Source: a virus. From it: DNA of 42,745 nt. The position numbers and the translations under genes were made by a program. Of this stretch, positions 23,709 through 31,683 are shown in pieces. Numbering within the stretch: position 1 is the first letter of the stretch; every line of letters starts with the position of its first letter. The notes beneath the pieces were generated by a model. The model was not told the DNA's origin. It did no database searches and was given only the letters and a program-made list of their open reading frames with translations. The stretch covers positions 1 to 42,745 of IMG/VR virus record IMGVR_UViG_3300047557_000484, one strand, 5' to 3'.

Positions 23709-23981
23709 TTACCACTTCTCCTTGTCAGCCCAATACGCAGCGGACATCTTGCCCTTGGCGATATTGCTGGCGTGACGCGCCTTAAAGGATGCACGGCGTG
23801 CTTTGGCCGCGGCGGATTCACCCTCGCGTGATGGGCTGCCGCTGACGCCTTGCTGCCCAAAACGGATCAGCTTTACCTTGTCGCCTTCCTTGGCGAGCAC
23901 CGCGTGCGACTTGTTCGGATGCTTCGGCGTCCGCTTCGGCTTGTTGTAGCCGTCAAACTGCTCGCCGCGGTAAGTGATCAT
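23709..23981 (-). CDS. small basic conserved phage protein
   Basis: A 90-residue Lys/Arg-rich protein with a conserved core (KVKLIRFGQQGVSGSP, then RRASFKARHASNIAKGKMSA and AYWADKEKW). This RFGxxG...SFKARH...YW pattern recurs in many aquatic phages and large viruses; function is not known. Its start overlaps the stop of the next upstream gene by 4 bases. It is the first of four small basic genes between scaffold and head morphogenesis. Confidence 0.72.
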   Translation of the reverse strand: MITYRGEQFDGYNKPKRTPKHPNKSHAVLAKEGDKVKLIRFGQQGVSGSPSREGESAAAKARRASFKARHASNIAKGKMSAAYWADKEKW

Positions 23982-24142
23982 TTCTTCGGCTTGCGGCGCT
24001 TTGCAGTCTTAGCAGCCGCCTTGAAATCAGCGGCACTAGGGCGATCAGGGTCGCCCTTGCGTGCCATGCGCTCCTTACTGCCGGCCGCAATGCGCTTGCG
24101 CTTGGCGGCGATGTTGGCGTAAAGGCCTGGTTTCTTAGGCAT
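23978..24142 (-). CDS. 54-residue basic conserved phage protein
   Basis: A short ORF reading MPKKPGLYANIAAKRKRIAA, then GSKERMARKGDPDRPSAADF and a KAAAKTAKRRKPKK tail. The KxGLYANIxAKRKRIxAGS core recurs in small proteins of many aquatic phages. It is strongly basic, and probably binds nucleic acid or an acidic partner. It overlaps the next gene downstream (23709-23981) by 4 bases (ATGA), which supports it as a real gene of the operon. Confidence 0.7.
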   Translation of the reverse strand: MPKKPGLYANIAAKRKRIAAGSKERMARKGDPDRPSAADFKAAAKTAKRRKPKK

Positions 24143-24145
24143 TGA

Positions 24146-24502
24146 TTACCTCCTTGCTCCGCGCTTAGTGGCTGATTTACCGCCAAGCCTAGCTTTGCTG
24201 GCTTCTAGTTGCTTTTTGAGATCAGCCATGCGGGCCTTACTGGCTTCAATCTTTTGTGTAGCTTCTGCTTTTTTCTGACGTGCCTGTTCAAGTCCAGCTT
24301 TGGCGGAAGAAACTTTTGATGCCGGCTTTTTAGCCTCTAGCTTAGAGATTTTTGCTTTTAGTTCTTTTTGTTCTTTATTGAGCTTTGCTGTCTTGCGTTT
24401 AGCCCATCGCTCATCAGATGAACGGTCAGACCTGTTCCCATACGACGCTCCGCCAGTACTGGCAAAGCGTCCGTTTTTGTTGCGCTTGTATGAACGTGCC
24501 AT
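24146..24502 (-). CDS. basic coiled-coil protein, unknown function
   Basis: About 118 residues from the ATG at 24502 (MARSYKRNKNGRFASTGG); a GTG three bases upstream is an alternative. Residues about 35-110 form a highly charged, Lys- and Ala-rich helix (LNKEQKELKAKISKLEAKKP, EATQKIEASKARMADLKKQL), probably a coiled coil, ending in a basic tail. The YKRNKNGRFASTGG start is frequent in small phage proteins of head operons. The start overlaps the upstream stop (TGATG). No function is known. Confidence 0.65.
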   Translation of the reverse strand: MARSYKRNKNGRFASTGGASYGNRSDRSSDERWAKRKTAKLNKEQKELKAKISKLEAKKPASKVSSAKAGLEQARQKKAEATQKIEASKARMADLKKQLEASKARLGGKSATKRGARR

Positions 24503-24669
24503 CACTTCTTACCCTTGCGTGATTTGCCAGCTTCAGATAGGGCAATTGCTATTGCCTGCTTGCGGCTTTTTACTTTTGGACCCTTGCCTGGTCCGGGCTT
24601 GCCGCTTTGGAGTGTTCCCCGCTTGTACTCGCCCATCACCTTGGCTACCTTGTCCTTCTTCTTGGCCAT
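24502..24669 (-). CDS. small basic protein, DUF6496-like
   Basis: About 55 residues from the preferred start at 24669 (MAKKKDKVAKVMGEYKRGTL); an in-frame ATG at 24684 gives five more residues. The block KVMGEYKRGTL and GPKVKSRKQAIAIALSEAGK match the small DUF6496 family, common in bacteria and phages, of unknown function. The whole gene is overlapped in another frame by the 3' half of the ORF at 24533-24838, so this region is dual-coding if both are real. Confidence 0.7.
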   Translation of the reverse strand: MAKKKDKVAKVMGEYKRGTLQSGKPGPGKGPKVKSRKQAIAIALSEAGKSRKGKK

Positions 24670-24838
24670 CCCGCCATTCCTCAATACCTGTTAACAGTGT
24701 AGAGCCGTCAGCTGTTGCCCAACCCTTATCGGTGTAGATGGCTGGCACCCATGCCTCGCCATGCAGTGCTTCTACAGGATCACTTGAGATGCAGTAGATG
24801 CCAACATTCTGAAAATGCCGCAGGCTAGGCAGGTCCAT
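24533..24838 (-). CDS. hypothetical protein overlapping the DUF6496-like gene
   Basis: A 101-residue ORF. The first 60 residues (MDLPSLRHFQNVGIYCISSD, GEAWVPAIYTDKGWATADGS, LLTGIEEWRDGQ) look well constrained and protein-like. The rest is hydrophilic and low in complexity and lies over the DUF6496-like gene in another frame. The start overlaps the stop of the head-morphogenesis gene by 14 bases. The N-terminal part is probably real. The C-terminal part may simply be read through. Confidence 0.55.
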   Translation of the reverse strand: MDLPSLRHFQNVGIYCISSDPVEALHGEAWVPAIYTDKGWATADGSTLLTGIEEWRDGQEEGQGSQGDGRVQAGNTPKRQARTRQGSKSKKPQAGNSNCPI

Positions 24839-26015
24839 ATCGTGCGCGGAGCTGATCTAAGGTTAACTCTGAACCATCATCGCGAACTAACTTAGCGACG
24901 GCATCAGTCGGGCCATACTTATCGGCAAGGCGATTGAAGTACGGCACTTTGTTTGCGCCCAATGCCTTTGCTTTGGTCTCAAGGTCTTGCTTTGCTAGCC
25001 AGTCGCCGTATGAGACATCTGCCGGCACCTGACCGCCTGCTGATGCACGCTTTGCCGGTGGTGGTGGGATGAAACCTAGCTCGTCGTAGTCGATCACCGG
25101 CACCGTCGTACTGCGGCAGTTGAAATGCTGCGGCGGAGTCGGGCCTTTGCCGTATTCAAACTCACGACCATCCAATGCACGGCAAATGCTGCTGGTGCGG
25201 GTATCCAGTGTTGCCACATAGCGATACTTTTTAGTGATGTCTTGATTCGCTTCATACACTTGCTGACTGGCTGCATTGGCAACTTGATTGATAGTCGTAC
25301 GGACAAGAGTAACGATTTGATTATCTGCGACTGCCGTTGCCTGGCCGCCTGCTGCAACCAGTTGCTTCACGGTTTTGGCTTCTTCGCCAAATTCAAGATT
25401 GCCGACCAACCGCTTAGCGATAGCTGGTGTTGGCTCACCAGTCAGCAAGCCTTGCCGCACTACCTGGCTAAATCGCTCAGCCTGATCCACAGCAATGCCG
25501 CGAAATGCCTTGGTGACTACTTCACCATTGGGCAATGTGATCGTGGCACCTTGCGCTGCAGTGAGGCTGAATGTAGCCGGTGCGCCTTGCACTGCGGCAA
25601 ACAAGTCATCGCTTAGCGCTACCACATTGATCTGCGTCGGATCAGTGGTGACCACTGACTGCGCAAATTGCGGGCTGATCTCAACAGTACGCACTGCGTC
25701 ACGTGCGCCTGCTGGTAATGCACGCCGCAGTTGATCGGTCACAAACTCAGATTGCAATTGCGCAATGCCTTGCAGCTCTAATGCGGTCAGCTCCGTTGCA
25801 TCACCTGCCCATGTTGCCAAGCTGTCCTTGAGCTGTGCAAGGATTGCACGCAACCGTGCTGCTTTGACTGGTGCCGCTAGATCATCAATGGTGCGCAGTT
25901 GATTAGCAGCATCAACGATGATGTCGTTGTAAGCATTGATGACACGCCGCGCAACGCTATTGCTGTAGCGGTTTAAGTCAATCGCATTGCGATATAGCGC
26001 TTCTGGAGTGCTCAT
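24825..26015 (-). CDS. head morphogenesis protein (SPP1 gp7 / Mu F-like)
   Basis: A 396-residue minor head protein. The N-terminal part is helical, and the C-terminal region holds the family signature near residues 220-305: LVRTTINQVANAASQQVYEA, then YVATLDTRTSSICRALDGRE and PPQHFNCRSTTVPV. This Cys/His-bearing block defines the Mu F/SPP1 gp7 minor head family, which binds the portal and is packaged with DNA. It lies between the portal and scaffold genes, as is typical. A short C-terminal extension (LVRDDGSELTLDQLRARYGP) is of unknown role. Confidence 0.85.
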   Translation of the reverse strand: MSTPEALYRNAIDLNRYSNSVARRVINAYNDIIVDAANQLRTIDDLAAPVKAARLRAILAQLKDSLATWAGDATELTALELQGIAQLQSEFVTDQLRRALPAGARDAVRTVEISPQFAQSVVTTDPTQINVVALSDDLFAAVQGAPATFSLTAAQGATITLPNGEVVTKAFRGIAVDQAERFSQVVRQGLLTGEPTPAIAKRLVGNLEFGEEAKTVKQLVAAGGQATAVADNQIVTLVRTTINQVANAASQQVYEANQDITKKYRYVATLDTRTSSICRALDGREFEYGKGPTPPQHFNCRSTTVPVIDYDELGFIPPPPAKRASAGGQVPADVSYGDWLAKQDLETKAKALGANKVPYFNRLADKYGPTDAVAKLVRDDGSELTLDQLRARYGPA

Positions 26016-26275
26016 CGTTCAATGCCAAGATCTTCCGGTTGATACCCGCTGCGGATGCTGACATTAGCGCCGCGGTTCAAGGCAGTAGTGACCAATGCTG
26101 CGAATGCGTCATAACCGTTTTGACCATCCTCGTACAGGATGGTTTCATCTACTTCATCTGGCTTGCCTTGCTTGTACCAGCTGATGCGCACGATCGCTAA
26201 AACCTCTTCCGGTAAAGCGCTGACGTGATAATCAAGCTCTTGCCTCCTGGGTTTCCTCGGTTCCATCCAAATCAT
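26012..26275 (-). CDS. small conserved protein following portal, unknown function
   Basis: About 87 residues from the ATG at 26275 (MIWMEPRKPRRQELDYHV); the ATG at 26266 is equally possible. A much longer start at 26356 would overlap the portal gene by 125 bases and is less likely. The core (LPEEVLAIVRISWYKQGKPD and GYDAFAALVTTALNRGANVS) is a compact alpha/beta protein. It begins inside the portal gene's 3' end and overlaps the head-morphogenesis gene by 4 bases. No family recognised. Confidence 0.6.
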   Translation of the reverse strand: MIWMEPRKPRRQELDYHVSALPEEVLAIVRISWYKQGKPDEVDETILYEDGQNGYDAFAALVTTALNRGANVSIRSGYQPEDLGIER

Positions 26276-27677
26276 CAAGTCCACTAAGCGATCGGTTACC
26301 CAGTCCAACAGGTTGTAGATCAAGACCCGCATTAGCCGTAGCCTCAAGCTCCTCATTTACGTTAAAGTCATCGCCTAGCACATCGCCTTCGGCAAGCTCA
26401 CGCAGTAATGTTTCTTGCGTGATTGTGCCTGCGGTGTAAAGCTGCAGTAGTGCTTGGATCTCCTGCGGCTCAAGGCGTGTGCCGAGAAAGTCGCGGTTGA
26501 CGTAGCTGCTGCCAGCAGATGTGTTGTTGCCGATGTACTGCGCATGAAGCCGCAGGCAGTTGTCGATCATGTCCTGCACATTCTGCGCAATCACCATCAT
26601 GGTGCTGTCGCCTTGGCTGCGATCAATGCGCTTTGCTTCTGCAGTTTCCGCCGATAGCTTCTGGCCAAGCACAGCCGATAGCCCTAGCTCATTGATCTGC
26701 AATGCAAGCTGTTCAAGCCTGCGGAACTGATAATCAAAGCTGCGGCCAGCAGGCTCGATATATTCTGCGCGGCCATCAGCAGGGAATGCGATTGCCTCAC
26801 CCGGTCCAGCGCTGACTTCCTCTGCTGCAGACGGGAAGCCGTAGAACGCCAGCATCGGCACAGCGCTGATATGAAGCTGATTGTCCAGGTCGCTCTGGAT
26901 CTGATATGCCTTGAGGTTTAGCTCAGCGATGTCTTCCAGTGGCGGCCGTGACTCCATAAAGCCATGGCGTTGCGCGTAAGCAACTGAAAAAGGAATCTCG
27001 CTGAGGCTGGTGCGGCCTTCGTCGACAACTTTGAAATCACCGTTGTCTTGCTTCTGATGCAGTTGGAATTCACCTGGCGTCAGTACACGGATCTGCTCGA
27101 CTGTTTTTTCGCCGAAATCAGAGTCAGGCACGGTGACCATCTCAGCCAACCGCAACTGCGTCAACACCTGCCGGCCTTCCTGCTGCTCAGCGCGCCAGCC
27201 AAGGATTTGCCGTGGCGTGTAACTCACCCAATAGGGTCGACCGCCATCAGCAGGTGCATCCACCAGTACACCAACGTGGCCATAACGGACCATCTTGCGG
27301 GTTGTTTCATAGGTCCAGACGTTGAGGTCATTGCCTTGTAGATCAACATCAAACAACTGCTCGCGGATGATGTCTGCAGTGTCATCAAGCCGTACGGGCT
27401 TGCGCGTCAACATGCCAGCGAGCATCCGCTCTAGGCGTTGATAGAACGGCGGGCATACGCTACGTGCTAGGCGGTTGTCGTAGGACTCATCTAGCTCGCG
27501 CGGCTCCTGCGGCAGGTACCTGCGATGCTTGCGGCGCATCCCATAGGTGCCTTGCAACAGATCTTCAATCAGAATCCAATGCGGCTCTTGCGCGTACCAT
27601 GCCGTGTTGGCATCTTGCACGCGAGTAACGCGGCGCTGCGCAATAGGCCGGTCGTATGCATTAAAGCCGGTGTACAT
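26232..27677 (-). CDS. portal protein (DUF4055-like)
   Basis: A 481-residue portal. Segments PHWILIEDLLQGTYGMRRKH, YDNRLARSVCPPFYQRLERM, MLTRKPV, ARSVCPPF and SAETAEAKRIDRSQGDS match the DUF4055 type of phage portal. The long helical stretch at about 330-400 corresponds to the channel and stem-crown part, and the acidic C-terminus is probably disordered. It lies downstream of terminase and upstream of head morphogenesis. Twelve copies form the DNA-entry ring. Confidence 0.85.
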   Translation of the reverse strand: MYTGFNAYDRPIAQRRVTRVQDANTAWYAQEPHWILIEDLLQGTYGMRRKHRRYLPQEPRELDESYDNRLARSVCPPFYQRLERMLAGMLTRKPVRLDDTADIIREQLFDVDLQGNDLNVWTYETTRKMVRYGHVGVLVDAPADGGRPYWVSYTPRQILGWRAEQQEGRQVLTQLRLAEMVTVPDSDFGEKTVEQIRVLTPGEFQLHQKQDNGDFKVVDEGRTSLSEIPFSVAYAQRHGFMESRPPLEDIAELNLKAYQIQSDLDNQLHISAVPMLAFYGFPSAAEEVSAGPGEAIAFPADGRAEYIEPAGRSFDYQFRRLEQLALQINELGLSAVLGQKLSAETAEAKRIDRSQGDSTMMVIAQNVQDMIDNCLRLHAQYIGNNTSAGSSYVNRDFLGTRLEPQEIQALLQLYTAGTITQETLLRELAEGDVLGDDFNVNEELEATANAGLDLQPVGLGNRSLSGLDDLDGTEETQEARA

Positions 27678-27703
27678 TACAGCGCCGCGGTCATAGGTGC
27701 AGT

Positions 27704-28024
27704 TTAAGCAGCAGTCAGCGTGATGCTGTTGCGGCCAATCTTGATGTCAAACTCAGCGCCGGGTTCGTATCCCATTTCACGCAGGTAGCCATCACCGATT
27801 TGCAGCTTGCCGTTGAATTGCACCTTGGCTTTGTAGGTCAAGCCGCGGCCACGCTTGGCAGTCTTGCCGTTGAGGTCAAGCCCTTTGGCTTCTAGCAGTG
27901 CCTCATAGAACTGCGTGAATGCCACGCGATCCTTGACGACATAGCCGCAAGCGCGCACCAGTTCGGACTTTGGCATGTCGCCCAGTTCTTTGACCTTGGC
28001 AAGTAGTTCAGCGCCCTTGAGCAT
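27704..28024 (-). CDS. cyAbrB-like transcriptional regulator
   Basis: A 106-residue protein with strong resemblance to cyanobacterial AbrB-type regulators (cyAbrB). The N-terminal block MLKGAELLAKVKELGDMPKS and ELVRACGYV, plus FYEALLEAKGLDL, is characteristic of that family. The C-terminal DNA-binding half is LTYKAKVQFNGKLQIGDGYL then EPGAEFDIKIGRNSITL. In cyanobacteria these proteins repress or activate nitrogen, carbon and hydrogenase genes and bind DNA broadly. Its position among structural genes is unusual and points to capture from a host. It may alter host gene expression or compact DNA. Confidence 0.87.
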   Translation of the reverse strand: MLKGAELLAKVKELGDMPKSELVRACGYVVKDRVAFTQFYEALLEAKGLDLNGKTAKRGRGLTYKAKVQFNGKLQIGDGYLREMGYEPGAEFDIKIGRNSITLTAA

Positions 28025-28697
28025 GGGTAGATGTAATAGTTGGCGGAATCAATATAGTCTGTGGCGTCTTGTTTTGCCACTTAGCGCCCTTACGGATGTT
28101 GTCCGCCTCCCATAGCGGCTGCAGGTTGCTGTAGTGGAAGCATTGCCGCTGTTGATCTGGGTCAGTCAGGTCAAAGCTGGCGCATGGGCGGATGTGATCT
28201 ATGTGCCAACCGTTGCGGCCGTAGTTATCCCAGCTCATGCCATTGGTGAACTGGGCTTGCAAGTGATCCATCAAGTCGGCAGCAGAACAACCGATCAAGT
28301 CTTGAATGCCGCCAGACTTGCTTGCTTCGCTGGCTTGCAACGCGCTCCAAACTCTGTGACGCAGATTCATGCGTAACTTAAAACTTGGATCAGCACCGCG
28401 CCTTGAATTAACATATTCCAAAATATATGGCGCTCTTTTTTCTGCCTCTTCTTTACGCTCTTGCTCTGTCATTTGCAGACGGCGTTGCCTTTGATATTGT
28501 TTGTTTCTTTGGTTGTAGCGCTCGCGCTGCTCAGGTGTCGGCTTGTAAGGCCTTTTATTGAAAACGCCAAGTGTGCATTCAACACAGTTTCCTGTTTTGG
28601 CATACCTTGCGCCAATATGTCCACGCTTGCAGGGTTTGCCAGTGAAATAATGCGTGAGCCCCTGCGCAAGGGCGTCTTTGCGTGCAATGATGTGCAT
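28008..28697 (-). CDS. HNH homing-type endonuclease
   Basis: About 229 residues from the ATG at 28697 (MHIIARKDALAQGLTHYFTG); an ATG at 28754 gives 19 more residues of less convincing sequence. A zinc-binding CKRGHIG and CVECTLG pair opens the protein, followed by an Arg-rich linker, and the HNH core lies in GWHIDHIRPCASFDL and NLQPLWEADNIRKGAKW. It lies between terminase and cyAbrB and overlaps cyAbrB by 17 bases, a typical free-standing insertion. HNH genes next to terminase can also take part in packaging; homing is the more likely reading. Confidence 0.83.
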   Translation of the reverse strand: MHIIARKDALAQGLTHYFTGKPCKRGHIGARYAKTGNCVECTLGVFNKRPYKPTPEQRERYNQRNKQYQRQRRLQMTEQERKEEAEKRAPYILEYVNSRRGADPSFKLRMNLRHRVWSALQASEASKSGGIQDLIGCSAADLMDHLQAQFTNGMSWDNYGRNGWHIDHIRPCASFDLTDPDQQRQCFHYSNLQPLWEADNIRKGAKWQNKTPQTILIPPTITSTHAQGR

Positions 28698-28760
28698 GTC
28701 GCCTGGTGATGCAGGTGGCCGGGTGCAGGGGTTGCCGCCCGCTGCACCGACCATTGTAAC

Positions 28761-30113
28761 TCAATAAATGCGGATGCCAGTCGTGCGGCCCGCATTCTTG
28801 TGTAACATCGAGAAGTCGCGGTGCAGCCAGTAGCCAAGACAGTCGTTCAGATGGTCAAAACCAGATTGCTTGTCTGGCATCTGGGTCTTCTCATCCCAGC
28901 ACTGCAGATCCAAGCATTCGATCAGCTTTTTGCAGCCTTGCCACACTTGCAAGCGGTTTTGACCTTTACCGTTCTCCAATAGCGCTTGAACGTTGTTGAC
29001 GCGATCCTTGATCGGCGGGTTTGCTTGTGGTGATTGGTTGCTGATGCCGTAGCTTTCTAGGATTTGAATGTCGGTTTTAGTGGCATTGGTTGATCGGTTG
29101 CCGCCACTGGCGTCGGGATAGCCGTAGATCTTGTGATCTGGGTAGCGGCGGCGGATCTCTTGGGCAAGCGCGTCAGTGTCCTGCGCGCCAACCACTTCAT
29201 CGACCACTACAGCGCGATCACCGATGCGAATGCCGACAACAGCGTTGGTATTGCCGACGTTAAAGTCAATGCCAATCCTGAGTGGTTCGCGGCTAATGTC
29301 AGGCAGCTCGCTAAAAACGTGCTTGCTGCGATCAAATCTGTCGTAAACACAACCGGTTGTAAGGTTACAGAACTCGCCTTCTAAGTAGCTCTTGAGAAGG
29401 CTTGGATCGTAGTTTGCTCTAAGTCGTTCAATAAAATCAGGCGGCAAATGCGGATTGTCATAGCTTCGCATCTTGATAAGCTTTCTGTCTTGCCTCAGCT
29501 TTGCTTCATCACTTGCGAAGGTTTGGAACATAAAGCGGAAGCCCTCCGGTGTGCTGGCAGCACCAAACTGCCGCACATTGCCAGAACGCAAGCGGCCAAG
29601 GATCTTGGGGAATGCCTTATTAGCAATGGATGGCGTCACCGTGTCGATCTCATCGGCAAGCACCCATGCAAGGTTTAGGCCGATGATGCGGCTCCAGTTC
29701 TCGAAGCTGCGACACAGGATCTTGGTGTCACCGCCTGGCAGGTGCAGCATGTACTCAGGCAGCGGCGATGCCCTGAAGGTGTAGGGGATCTCATACGCCT
29801 CGAGAAACTGCTCGAAGTCGTTCTGCCAGATGTCACGGATCAATGGGCCAGTTGGCTCCATCACGGCACCGATGAAGCCTTGATTGGCCGCGGCCAGCAT
29901 CACCGCTTTGGCGCATAGTGCACGCGTCTTGCCGGCGCCGTAACCAGCGCTGATGCCAATGATCTCTGTGGTGGCATCATCCACAAAAGCAAGCTGGCCA
30001 GGGTGCAGGTCAGCGCGGATGCGGTTGAGCAGATCACCCGTGTCCTCTTGCGTTGCGACATCCATAAACCCAAGCAAGCTGCCGGGCTGGCAGATGCCGG
30101 CGAGCAAACTCAT
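28761..30113 (-). CDS. terL: terminase large subunit
   Basis: A 450-residue packaging motor. Walker A is ISAGYGAGKT (residues about 54-63), Walker B is AWVLADEID (149-157), and the coupling motif is in GAASTPEGF (184-192). The C-terminal RNase H-like nuclease has Asp283 in GIDFNVG, Asp334 in GYPDASGG and a late Asp in FDHLNDCLGYW. It pumps DNA into the prohead through the portal and cuts it. It overlaps the small subunit by 4 bases. Confidence 0.92.
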   Translation of the reverse strand: MSLLAGICQPGSLLGFMDVATQEDTGDLLNRIRADLHPGQLAFVDDATTEIIGISAGYGAGKTRALCAKAVMLAAANQGFIGAVMEPTGPLIRDIWQNDFEQFLEAYEIPYTFRASPLPEYMLHLPGGDTKILCRSFENWSRIIGLNLAWVLADEIDTVTPSIANKAFPKILGRLRSGNVRQFGAASTPEGFRFMFQTFASDEAKLRQDRKLIKMRSYDNPHLPPDFIERLRANYDPSLLKSYLEGEFCNLTTGCVYDRFDRSKHVFSELPDISREPLRIGIDFNVGNTNAVVGIRIGDRAVVVDEVVGAQDTDALAQEIRRRYPDHKIYGYPDASGGNRSTNATKTDIQILESYGISNQSPQANPPIKDRVNNVQALLENGKGQNRLQVWQGCKKLIECLDLQCWDEKTQMPDKQSGFDHLNDCLGYWLHRDFSMLHKNAGRTTGIRIY

Positions 30114-30433
30114 GACATCTCAAACCGGAGCAGCTTGGCTTGATCTTCTAGGGCTTTGATTGCAATGCTGAGATTCCCTTTTGCGCGTGCTTCGCGTTCG
30201 TAATCCTGCAGCCTTGCTAGTGCAGCTTGCAGCCATTGTGGACGTTCAAGTTCCGAATCAAGGGCAATCAGCTTGCGCGCTTCCGCCATGTAATCGCGCA
30301 CTTGGCGCTCGCTGACGCCCCACAGCTCGGAACCGTGTTGAACGATCTGATGGTGGCTGTGAGCACGCAGGATGAGGTCATAAACCACGTTGACGCGGTT
30401 CTGAATCTCATCCTTGGTGCTCTTCTTTGCCAC
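30110..30433 (-). CDS. terS: terminase small subunit
   Basis: A 107-residue helical protein starting at GTG (30433). An N-terminal DNA-binding helix-turn-helix region reads EIQNRVNVVYDLILRAHSHH and WGVSERQVRDYMAEA, with the remainder forming the oligomerisation helices (LQDYEREARAKGNLSIAIKA). It recognises the packaging site and recruits the large subunit. The match to the family, plus its 4-base overlap with terL, makes the assignment good. Confidence 0.83.
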   Translation of the reverse strand: MAKKSTKDEIQNRVNVVYDLILRAHSHHQIVQHGSELWGVSERQVRDYMAEARKLIALDSELERPQWLQAALARLQDYEREARAKGNLSIAIKALEDQAKLLRFEMS

Positions 30434-30436
30434 GTA

Positions 30437-31477
30437 TTAGTTGCGGACTTGCACAGGCATTACTAGATAAGTTACACCGTCCACGCCACTAGGTGTCAAC
30501 ACGACGGGAGTGGTTGCCGTATTGGCGTGCAGCGTGATGGCTTCTGCGGGCTTGAACGCCTTGATGCCGTCTAGCAGGTAGTGCACGTTGAACGCCCATG
30601 CGCCAGTGGCGGTGCCTTCAACAGCTAACAGCTCGCGGCCATTGTTGGCATCGGCTTCTGCGCTGATCTCAAGGCCACCGCTACCAGCCGTGAGCTTGAC
30701 GACGGAGTTGTGCGCATCGGCAATGATGGCCACACGCTCCAGTGCGCGCGTCAGGCGGCGCCGGTCGGCGGTGATGGTGTGCTTGAAATCACCGGGTACC
30801 AGCTTGGCCACGTCTGGGTAGGTGCCATCCATGATGCGGCTGTAGATGGTGATGCCATCGCCTGCGTCAATCACGGCTTGCCCTTTGGCAACGGCAATGG
30901 TGACCACGCGGTCCTGCAGCAGGCGCATGGTGCTGGCTGGTAGCACGATGTCTAAGCCATCTGGCAGGTCAATGGCGTAACGCATGAGGCGATGGCCATC
31001 GGTGGCTTCCATGTGGCCATTGCCAAGGTGGATGCCTTGGAGCAACTGCTTGCTGGCGTCGGTGCTGGCAGCTGCCATGCAGGCGCGGATACCGGCGGAT
31101 AGGTGCAGCTCGCTCGTAGCGGCGTCTACGACCGGCAGCGCGGGGTAATCCGCCGCATCAGCCGCTGCAAGCCCGTAGGAGCCGCTAGAAGCCGTCAGAG
31201 CGCCATCTGCGAGTGTCAGAGCCTCATCGCCGTCAAAGCGGCTTACAAGGCCAGCCAGCAGCCGATACGGCAGCGCTACAGCGCCATCGGTCTCCACTGC
31301 AGCGGGGATGGTGACGGTGATGCCGAGATCAAGGTTGAAGCCGGTGATGGTCATGACGCCACCAGCGGATTGGATCAGGCAGCAATCAAGGATCGCGTGA
31401 CTGCTGCGATGACCAACAGCGGGCGCAATGGTGCGCAACGCGTGATCCAGATCGGCTTGGCAGGTGACGGCTTTCAT
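30437..31477 (-). CDS. dnaN: DNA polymerase III beta subunit (sliding clamp)
   Basis: A 346-residue clamp of nearly standard length (about 366 in E. coli). Three domains are visible: an N-terminal one with ILDCCLIQSAGGVMTITGFN and TVTIPAAVETDGAVALPYRL; a middle one with SKQLLQGIHLGNGHMEATDG and HRLMRYAIDLP; and a third with YPDVAKLVP and the end VDGVTYLVMPVQVRN. The MEATDGHRL block and the YLVMPVQ end are clamp hallmarks. It would tether a polymerase to phage DNA. It starts 4 bases into the upstream gene and ends 3 bases before terS. No DNA polymerase gene is seen in the window. Confidence 0.9.
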   Translation of the reverse strand: MKAVTCQADLDHALRTIAPAVGHRSSHAILDCCLIQSAGGVMTITGFNLDLGITVTIPAAVETDGAVALPYRLLAGLVSRFDGDEALTLADGALTASSGSYGLAAADAADYPALPVVDAATSELHLSAGIRACMAAASTDASKQLLQGIHLGNGHMEATDGHRLMRYAIDLPDGLDIVLPASTMRLLQDRVVTIAVAKGQAVIDAGDGITIYSRIMDGTYPDVAKLVPGDFKHTITADRRRLTRALERVAIIADAHNSVVKLTAGSGGLEISAEADANNGRELLAVEGTATGAWAFNVHYLLDGIKAFKPAEAITLHANTATTPVVLTPSGVDGVTYLVMPVQVRN

Positions 31478-31683
31478 TTGACGGCAGCGGCAGTGACGAG
31501 GCTGGTGATGATGCGTTCGTAATCAGCGGCGAAGCTGTCGACCAGCTCCATGGGTAGGGGCACGCCGTCGTCAGTGGCGTTGTCGGCAATGGCCGCGGCA
31601 TACGCCATTGCTTGGGTCATGGTCTCATGCAGCCGATTGATCACCGGCTGTTGTTTGGCTGGGATGTGAATGAGCGATGACAT
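31474..31683 (-). CDS. small hypothetical protein between RHH protein and clamp
   Basis: About 69 residues from the ATG at 31683 (MSSLIHIPAKQQPVINRLHE); a TTG at 31701 would add six residues. Helical, with AMAYAAAIADNATDDGVPLP and DSFAADYERIITSLVTAA. It overlaps the ribbon-helix-helix gene by 59 bases and the clamp by 4 bases. It is translationally linked to the clamp, but the function is unknown. Confidence 0.55.
   Translation of the reverse strand: MSSLIHIPAKQQPVINRLHETMTQAMAYAAAIADNATDDGVPLPMELVDSFAADYERIITSLVTAAAVK

Noticed and set aside
26276-26356. Longer N-terminus for the small gene after portal
   Set aside because: It would lie entirely over portal coding sequence and reads as an Arg/Leu-rich shadow; the later ATG is preferred.
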